Positions 44,404 to 49,921 of a stretch of DNA of 49,921 bases are shown here, one piece after another. The DNA lies in assembly GCA_029261455.1 (NCBI GenBank), contig JAJDBH010000152.1:1-49921 (forward strand), written 5' to 3'. Position numbers and translations under genes: made by a program. The notes below the pieces were generated by a model. The model was not told where the DNA came from, searched no databases, and worked only from the letters and a program-made list of their open reading frames with translations. The stretch comes from Nitrospinaceae bacterium (GTDB lineage Bacteria; Nitrospinota; Nitrospinia; Nitrospinales; VA-1). Positions within the stretch are counted from its first letter, which is position 1. Each line of letters starts with the position of its first letter.

Positions 44404-44880
44404 ATGTCTGGGTTTACATTTTCTGAAAAACAGGAAGAAGAGATTGCGGGTATTTTGTCTAAGTACCCTTTTAAGAAGTCAGCGATGTTGCCTTTGCTGA
44501 CTCTTGTTCAGCGTGCGGAGAGAGTGATCTCACCGGAGGCCATGGTGGCGATCGGTCAAAAGTTGGATTGCTCGCCGGCTTATGTGCAGTCGGTTCTGTC
44601 TTTTTATACGATGTACCACACCGAGAAGGTGGGGAAGTACATGATACTTTTCTGCATCAATATCAGTTGCCAGTTGAACGGTTGCGACAAGCTGCTGGAG
44701 TATGCGGCTGATAAGCTCGACATCAAGGTCGGCGAAACAACACCCGATGAAAAGTTTACTCTGCACCGGGAAGAATGTTTGGCGGATTGTACCAACGCGC
44801 CGATGATGCGCGTCAACGACACTTTTTATGGGAATTTGACTGAGCAGCGTATTGATCAGATTCTCGATTCTTTGGACTGA
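44404..44880 (+). CDS. nuoE: NADH-quinone oxidoreductase subunit E
   Basis: 24-kDa-type subunit with the N1a [2Fe-2S] cluster, part of the NADH dehydrogenase module. 158 residues from the ATG at 44404 with AAGGAAG 8 bases upstream; two preceding TTG codons are less likely. Cluster ligands are CINISC and ECLADC (CX4C and CX3C), as expected. VLSFYTMYHTEKVGKY is a family segment. It starts 3 bases before nuoF ends its leader, so E and F are tightly linked. Confidence 0.95.
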   Translation: MSGFTFSEKQEEEIAGILSKYPFKKSAMLPLLTLVQRAERVISPEAMVAIGQKLDCSPAYVQSVLSFYTMYHTEKVGKYMILFCINISCQLNGCDKLLEYAADKLDIKVGETTPDEKFTLHREECLADCTNAPMMRVNDTFYGNLTEQRIDQILDSLD

Positions 44881-44883
44881 CGG

Positions 44884-46140
44884 ATGACACAAATTCTTTT
44901 TAAAAATAAAGATATGAAGGACCTTCATACGATAAAGGTCTATGAAGAACAAGGTGGGTATCAGTCCCTGAAAAAAGCCTTTGATCAGGAGCCTGATGAG
45001 ATTGTTGCTGCAGTCAAAGCTTCCGGCTTGCGTGGGCGCGGGGGTGCTGGTTTTCCTACAGGATTAAAATGGAGTTTTCTTGCTAAAGATGTGTTCCCTC
45101 GTTATCTCTGTTGCAACGCTGACGAGTCAGAGCCGGGGACTTGTAAAGACCGCGAACTTCTGCTGAAGAATCCGCATTTGCTGCTTGAAGGAATGATTGT
45201 ATGTTCCTACGCCTGTCGGATCGAAACCGGATACATTTATATGCGCGGGGAATTCCATGACTTAAGTTTTATCATGGACAAGGCTATTGAAGAGGCGCAC
45301 GCCAAAGGTTACTTGGGTAAAAATATTATGGGGACCGGGTTCAACCTGGAGATCTATACGCATCTTGGTGCCGGGGCTTATATCTGTGGTGAGGAGTCAG
45401 CTCTACTAAATTCTCTCGAAGGTGGTAGAGGCGAGCCGAGAATGAAACCTCCTTTTCCCGCCGTCGAAGGTTTATACGCCAAACCGACAGTCATCAATAA
45501 TGTTGAAACTCTTTGTGTCGTTCCTTATATCGTCAACGAAGGCGCGGAAAAATACGCGGCACTGGGCACCGAAAAGAGCAAAGGCACCAAACTGGTCAGT
45601 GTTTCCGGTCATGTGAAAAAACCAGGTAACTATGAAGTGGTGATGGGGACCTCGACCCGGGAAATCATTTATGACCTGGCTGGAGGAATCCGTGATGACA
45701 ATGAACTGAAAGCGTTCATACCGGGTGGCTCATCGGTCCCGATGCTTCCTGCGGACCAGGTTGACGTTGGTTACGATTACGAGTCTTTGGCGGCTGCGGG
45801 CACGATGCTGGGGTCGGGAGCGTTGATCGTTATAGATAATAAAGCCAATATTGTTGAGACCACTTTGCGTTTAATCAGCTTTTATATGCATGAGTCGTGT
45901 GGCAAATGTACGCCATGCAGGGAAGGAACGCGCTGGCTTCATCAAATTGTAGAGCGGATCTTGCAGCATAAAGGTCAACTGGAATACATCAATAAGATAG
46001 AAGATATTTGTGGCAACATGGCATTTAAAACATTTTGTCCGCTGGCTGATGCCTGTGTTGCTCCAGTTATGAGTAGCATCAAGCATTTTCGCTCTGAGTA
46101 TGAAGAATATTTTAAAAACACACCGGTAGGCTCGGTTTGA
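44884..46140 (+). CDS. nuoF: NADH-quinone oxidoreductase subunit F
   Basis: Binds NADH and FMN and cluster N3; this is where electrons enter. 418 residues. GLRGRGGAGFPTGLKW binds NADH/FMN, GAGAYICGEESALL is the second nucleotide motif, and ESCGKCTPCREGTRW plus the Cys in TFCPLADAC hold the [4Fe-4S] cluster. It lies 3 bases after nuoE. The presence of E, F and G shows a full NADH-oxidising enzyme, not a truncated ferredoxin-dependent form. Confidence 0.97.
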   Translation: MTQILFKNKDMKDLHTIKVYEEQGGYQSLKKAFDQEPDEIVAAVKASGLRGRGGAGFPTGLKWSFLAKDVFPRYLCCNADESEPGTCKDRELLLKNPHLLLEGMIVCSYACRIETGYIYMRGEFHDLSFIMDKAIEEAHAKGYLGKNIMGTGFNLEIYTHLGAGAYICGEESALLNSLEGGRGEPRMKPPFPAVEGLYAKPTVINNVETLCVVPYIVNEGAEKYAALGTEKSKGTKLVSVSGHVKKPGNYEVVMGTSTREIIYDLAGGIRDDNELKAFIPGGSSVPMLPADQVDVGYDYESLAAAGTMLGSGALIVIDNKANIVETTLRLISFYMHESCGKCTPCREGTRWLHQIVERILQHKGQLEYINKIEDICGNMAFKTFCPLADACVAPVMSSIKHFRSEYEEYFKNTPVGSV

Positions 46141-46147
46141 GGCAATT

Positions 46148-48655
46148 ATGTCTGACAATGAAATAACTTTAACTATTGATGGGAAATCGGTCACGGTTCC
46201 CAAAGGCACGAAAGTGGTGGATGCGGCCAAGCAGGTCAACGTGGATATCCCTGTTTTCTGTTATCACGAGAAGATTGGGCCGCTTGGCTGTTGCAGAATG
46301 TGCCTGGTCGAAGTCGAGAAGATGCCAAAACTGATGACAGCCTGCACGATGGATGTCATGCCGGATATGGTGGTCAAAACCACGACCGAAAAAGTGGAAA
46401 AAGCGCAGAAGGGTGTTTTGGAATTCACGTTGCTCAACCATCCTCTCGATTGTCCAGTCTGTGACAAGGGCGGCGAATGTCCTTTGCAGGACAACACTTT
46501 CAAGTACGGACCTCCTGAAACTCGTATGGAGTTTCATCGTCATAATAATGCCAAGGCAACTCCGCTCAGTCCGGTTATCACCATTGATCGGGAACGTTGT
46601 ATTGCATGTCAAAGGTGCACCGCTTATAGCGAGCGTATTGAGCAGGGCCAAGAGCTGGTCATGCTGAACCGTGGTTTTCATAATGAGGTCGGTACGTTTA
46701 ATAACGAACCTTACGATACTCGCTTCTCAGGCAATGTTATTGATATTTGTCCTGTCGGGGCGTTGACCAACACAGAATTTCGTTTCAAAGCCAGAACATG
46801 GGATTTGAGCAATGCCGAAACGCTTTGCGCCAATTGTGGGTGCAACTGCAATATCACAATGGGGACGAGACTTAACGAACTCATGCGTGTTGAAGCAAGG
46901 CCTAATGATGCGGTAGACGATGGCTGGATTTGTGATAAGGGCCGTTGGGGCCACAGCTTTCTGCACAGTAAAAATAAAATTCTGACTGCCCGGGAAAACA
47001 GTGTGGGAAGTGGCAAGCCAACGTCCTTTCCGACTTTTCCGCATAACTGCACCATTCAGGAGGCAGCTGTCAAAGTGGCCGAGGCATTTAAAAAAATCGC
47101 CGAAGAACACGGCCCCGAAAGCGTTGGGTTTATAGGCTCACCTTATGGTACGAACGAGGAAAATTATCTTTATCAAAAAATGTTTCGTCAGGGGTTGGGC
47201 TCAAACAATATAGATCACAAGTCTTATCGCGATACACCGGGTCTTCCTATTGACCATTATGGAGTTGAGCAGATTGAAACTTCTAACGTGGTGTTGTTGA
47301 TAGCCAGTGACCCAACGGAAGAATTGCCCATTCTTGATCTTAGAATCAAAAAAGCAGTGACCGGCGGCACAACCCGGTTGGTGAGTCTGAACGATCAAAA
47401 AACTGCGTTGCATAGATACTCATCTCAATCAGTGCAATACAAAGTGGGTTCTGAATCTCTGGCTATCGATGCCCTGGCCAATGGCTTGGCACGCGAGTTA
47501 GGTGAGCCTGTTCCATCTCAAGATGCGAGTCTGGAAAAAACCGGAATCTCTGAAGAAGATATGAAGGCGTTGGTCGAGACGGTACGCTCCAGCATGAAGA
47601 TCTGCGTGGTGTACAATCCTTCGGCACTTTCTGGCGATGCGGTTATGCGAGTAAAACGCCTCTTAAATTTAATCTCCAAAGTTCCGACCATGGAATGTGG
47701 TGCAATACCTGCGGCTCCAATGACCAATGCGGTCGGTGCAATGGATATGGGATTAGTCCCCGATTTTTATCCGGGTGGAGTAGCGTTGACGGATCAGGAA
47801 GAAATAAAAAAACTATGGGGAGAAAATGCTCCGATTGTAAATGGACTTTCTGCGTTGGAAATGATTGCCCGCGCTGAGTCAGGAGAATTGAAAGCCTTGT
47901 TGGTCCATCGTTCGAATCTGGTGGTTGACTTTCCCGGAGGATCGCGGGTTGGCGATGCCTTGAGGAAGTTGGATCTTCTGGTGGTGCATGACATGCTGGA
48001 AACCGAAACGACTGAGTTGGCGCATCTCGTTCTTCCTTCAAATGGTCCCGGTTACGATGAAGGCACTACTACTAATATTGGAGGTCGGGTGCAGGCTAGA
48101 AAGAGTGGCTTGGATGCGGAACATGCTCCAGATTGGAAAATCATCAGCCTGATGCTCAATGCGCTGGGCGATGAAACCAACTACCAAAAGTCTTTGGACG
48201 TCACAGATGAAATTGCCATAAAAGTTCCTGGCTATCAGGGTATTAGTAGAAAATCGATGGGCAAATCTGGATGCAACCGAGAGTCTATTGCTTCTGCTGC
48301 TGAGACGATTGCTGAACAACCGACAGGCTCTGGGGAAGACGGAAGTCTTCGGCTTCGTGTAGCCACGTTCTTGTTTGCGCATGATAAAATTCTTGATGCT
48401 TCCTCGAAGCTGGCGCATCACTTTTTGCCATTTACTGCGCATTTGAATGAAGAAGATGCTAAAAAGCTTGCTATTAAAGAGGGCGATACTGTTTTACTCA
48501 CCGCCGAAGATGTCACGTTGGAAGCCACAGCAAGTGTCAATGGTCGTTGCCAACCTGGTGGTGTGGTAGTGCCCCGAGTTTCGGATTGGCAGGGGGTGAA
48601 TGGTTTGGTCGGTGTTGACGGTGGCCCGGCATGGGTGGGAGTTAGAAAAGTTTAG
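46148..48655 (+). CDS. nuoG: NADH-quinone oxidoreductase subunit G
   Basis: Large iron-sulfur subunit. 835 residues. An N-terminal ferredoxin-type domain with CYHEKIGPLGCCRMC ([2Fe-2S]), the His-Cys cluster motif HPLDCPVCDKGGECPLQD, and a [4Fe-4S] motif CIACQRC with the Cys in DICPVGALT. Next is CANCGCNC with a later Cys in WICDKGRW, matching the extra N7 cluster site. A molybdopterin-oxidoreductase-like domain without cofactor function fills about 230-700, and a C-terminal beta-barrel domain ends the protein. Starts 7 bases after nuoF. Confidence 0.96.
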   Translation: MSDNEITLTIDGKSVTVPKGTKVVDAAKQVNVDIPVFCYHEKIGPLGCCRMCLVEVEKMPKLMTACTMDVMPDMVVKTTTEKVEKAQKGVLEFTLLNHPLDCPVCDKGGECPLQDNTFKYGPPETRMEFHRHNNAKATPLSPVITIDRERCIACQRCTAYSERIEQGQELVMLNRGFHNEVGTFNNEPYDTRFSGNVIDICPVGALTNTEFRFKARTWDLSNAETLCANCGCNCNITMGTRLNELMRVEARPNDAVDDGWICDKGRWGHSFLHSKNKILTARENSVGSGKPTSFPTFPHNCTIQEAAVKVAEAFKKIAEEHGPESVGFIGSPYGTNEENYLYQKMFRQGLGSNNIDHKSYRDTPGLPIDHYGVEQIETSNVVLLIASDPTEELPILDLRIKKAVTGGTTRLVSLNDQKTALHRYSSQSVQYKVGSESLAIDALANGLARELGEPVPSQDASLEKTGISEEDMKALVETVRSSMKICVVYNPSALSGDAVMRVKRLLNLISKVPTMECGAIPAAPMTNAVGAMDMGLVPDFYPGGVALTDQEEIKKLWGENAPIVNGLSALEMIARAESGELKALLVHRSNLVVDFPGGSRVGDALRKLDLLVVHDMLETETTELAHLVLPSNGPGYDEGTTTNIGGRVQARKSGLDAEHAPDWKIISLMLNALGDETNYQKSLDVTDEIAIKVPGYQGISRKSMGKSGCNRESIASAAETIAEQPTGSGEDGSLRLRVATFLFAHDKILDASSKLAHHFLPFTAHLNEEDAKKLAIKEGDTVLLTAEDVTLEATASVNGRCQPGGVVVPRVSDWQGVNGLVGVDGGPAWVGVRKV

Positions 48656-48697
48656 TTTTTTTGGTAGAACGTTAAATATTTCTGGAGTGGTTAAGGT

Positions 48698-49750
48698 TTG
48701 GACTGGATAACTGAAATATTCAATATGACATGGGATTTCATTGTTCTGATTTTGAACGAGAATGTTCCCCTGATCGTGGGCAGCGTCAAGGCTGTAGTCA
48801 TTGCAGTGGGTATTATGTCTGTGGTTCCTGCATTGGTATGGCTGGAGCGCCGTTTGATGGGGCGGTTTCAAGTTCGCCTGGGACCGAACCGGGTTGGCCC
48901 TTTTGGGTTTGGTCAGCCGATGGCAGATACCGTGAAGTTGTTGTTCAAAGAATCGATCATTCAAGCTTCAGCGGATAAGTTTTTATTTCATCTCGCCCCG
49001 GCTATTGTGGTGGTCACGGCGATTGTTGCCTTTGCGGTGATTCCTTTTGGTGCACCGTTTGAGGTGTTTGGCCAGAGCATAGAGTTGTGGGGAGCCAACG
49101 TGAACAGCGGGATTTTGTTCGTGTTTGCAATTTCAGGCATGGGCATATACGGAATGGTTCTTGCCGGATTAGCATCGAATAATAAATATTCTTTGATGGG
49201 TGGCTTGCGTTCTTCCGCACAGATGATCAGTTATGAGTTGACGTTGGGACTTTCGGCGTTGAGCGTCATCGTTCTCACGGGTTCTTTGAACCTGGTAGAT
49301 ATGGTTCAGGCGCAGGAAGCTTATCCCTTTATACTTGTTCAGCCTTTGGCCTTTTTATTGTTTTTTATTGCCGGAATTGCAGAGACTAACAGAGCTCCAT
49401 TCGACTTGCCTGAAGCAGAGCAGGAATTGGTAGCCGGTTTTCATACTGAATATACAGGTATGAAGTTTGCCATGTTCTTCATGGGTGAGTACATCAATAT
49501 GGTGACCATGAGTGCGTTGGTGACACTATTGTTTCTCGGTGGGTGGAACGCTTATGGCCTGCCTGTTTGGCCGATTCTGGCGTTCGCTGGTAAAGTGGCT
49601 TTTCTGTTGTGTGTGTTCATCTGGTTGCGGTCGACGTTTCCTCGTATTCGCTATGACCGGCTGATGACCTTTGGTTGGAAAGTTCTACTACCATTATGTT
49701 TATTGAATCTTATGATCACTGGCACGATAAAAGTGATCTGGTTTCCCTGA
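48698..49750 (+). CDS. nuoH: NADH-quinone oxidoreductase subunit H
   Basis: Membrane subunit forming the quinone channel. 350 residues and about eight helices. The start is a TTG at 48698 with AAGG and TGGAG upstream; an ATG at 48725 has no site and would remove part of the first segment. Conserved LGPNRVGPFGFGQPMADTVKL, GLRSSAQMISYEL, AETNRAPFDLPEAEQELVAG and GMKFAMFFMGEY carry the charged residues of the channel. 42 bases after nuoG. Confidence 0.95.
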   Translation: MDWITEIFNMTWDFIVLILNENVPLIVGSVKAVVIAVGIMSVVPALVWLERRLMGRFQVRLGPNRVGPFGFGQPMADTVKLLFKESIIQASADKFLFHLAPAIVVVTAIVAFAVIPFGAPFEVFGQSIELWGANVNSGILFVFAISGMGIYGMVLAGLASNNKYSLMGGLRSSAQMISYELTLGLSALSVIVLTGSLNLVDMVQAQEAYPFILVQPLAFLLFFIAGIAETNRAPFDLPEAEQELVAGFHTEYTGMKFAMFFMGEYINMVTMSALVTLLFLGGWNAYGLPVWPILAFAGKVAFLLCVFIWLRSTFPRIRYDRLMTFGWKVLLPLCLLNLMITGTIKVIWFP

Positions 49751-49761
49751 GGGGATGAGTT

Positions 49762-49921
49762 ATGTTGCAAGCAACTTTTGATGGAATCAAAAATCTTTTG
49801 ATCGGCATGGGGGTCACATTTAGGAATATGTTGACCACGCCGGTCACCCTGCAGTATCCCGAAGTCAAGCGAACCATGCCCAAGCGTTATAGGGGGAGAC
49901 ATTTCCTGAACCGCGATGAGG
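49762..49921 (+). CDS. nuoI: NADH-quinone oxidoreductase subunit I, 3'-truncated by window edge
   Basis: Only the first 53 codons are present. The start ATG 49762 follows GAGGGGATGA. The visible part has the amphipathic N-terminal helix (LLIGMGVTFRNML) and the family segment TPVTLQYPEVKRTMPKRYRGRH that precedes the two [4Fe-4S] motifs, which lie beyond the window. Position after nuoH supports the call. Confidence 0.9.
   Translation, partial: MLQATFDGIKNLLIGMGVTFRNMLTTPVTLQYPEVKRTMPKRYRGRHFLNRDE

Noticed and set aside
46169-47110. Several long minus-strand frames opposite nuoG
   Set aside because: Antisense shadows of a conserved gene with no ribosome sites or family features.
1-49921. tRNA, rRNA, CRISPR arrays, insertion sequences, prophage genes
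   Set aside because: Intergenic regions were read for T-loop motifs, spaced direct repeats, transposase or integrase sequences and none was found; very weak elements could be missed by eye.

Overview
The window looks like chromosomal DNA of a Gram-negative (diderm) bacterium outside the well-studied phyla. The diderm call rests on lpxD (lipid A synthesis), a LolC/E-LolD lipoprotein-release transporter and several lipobox proteins. The gene mix (RNase Y, a nuoA-I Complex I operon, large secreted TPR/CHAT proteins, many orphan lipoproteins) would fit a Nitrospinota-like lineage. That is an impression from gene content and would need a recA or nuoD tree. I see no insertion sequence, prophage, CRISPR array, tRNA or rRNA. 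Most of the window is housekeeping DNA with scattered accessory genes.

Region 1 (1-9.5 kb, + strand): the 3' part of rny, then lysS, lolC/E and lolD (overlapping), lpxD, a secreted leucine-rich-repeat protein, accA and an HDOD signalling protein. Region 2 (9.6-15.7 kb): a lipid/drug-exporter-type ABC protein and an aldo/keto reductase diverge from a symmetrical palindromic promoter region. They are followed by a minus-strand group recA-recX-prepilin peptidase-coiled-coil protein and a 75-residue unknown.

Region 3 (15.9-23.9 kb) is accessory. It holds an orphan lipoprotein, a haem-motif/formylglycine-enzyme-like secreted protein followed by an unlisted 47-residue membrane protein, a lipoate-ligase-family gene broken by one in-frame TGA, an MBL hydrolase, an FG-GAP lipoprotein, a double TerB-like protein, a 59-residue Cys-rich protein placed tightly before dtd, and a TPR lipoprotein. 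Region 4 (24-25.5 kb) is a lone nuoN.

Region 5 (25.7-35.5 kb) is dominated by a 2602-residue predicted exported protein. It has a TolB-like propeller and two consecutive TPR-CHAT modules. The second keeps the His/Cys protease dyad; the first has lost it. This is the most unusual object in the window. A small ORF is stop-start coupled in front of it, and two small genes and an HD-GYP variant lie behind it.

Region 6 (35.5-41.2 kb): a phosphonate-type aminotransferase, a DUF4159/VWA-GATase membrane pair and an unclassified membrane protein with a C-terminal beta-sandwich. Region 7 (41.4 kb to the end): a near-consensus promoter, a structured leader and nuoABCDEFGH plus the start of nuoI, the NADH:quinone oxidoreductase operon. 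The orphan nuoN presumably supplies, or duplicates, a membrane subunit of the same complex.

Start sites were set from ribosome-binding sites and family N-termini. Several genes use GTG or TTG (dtd-upstream MBL gene, nuoD, nuoH).
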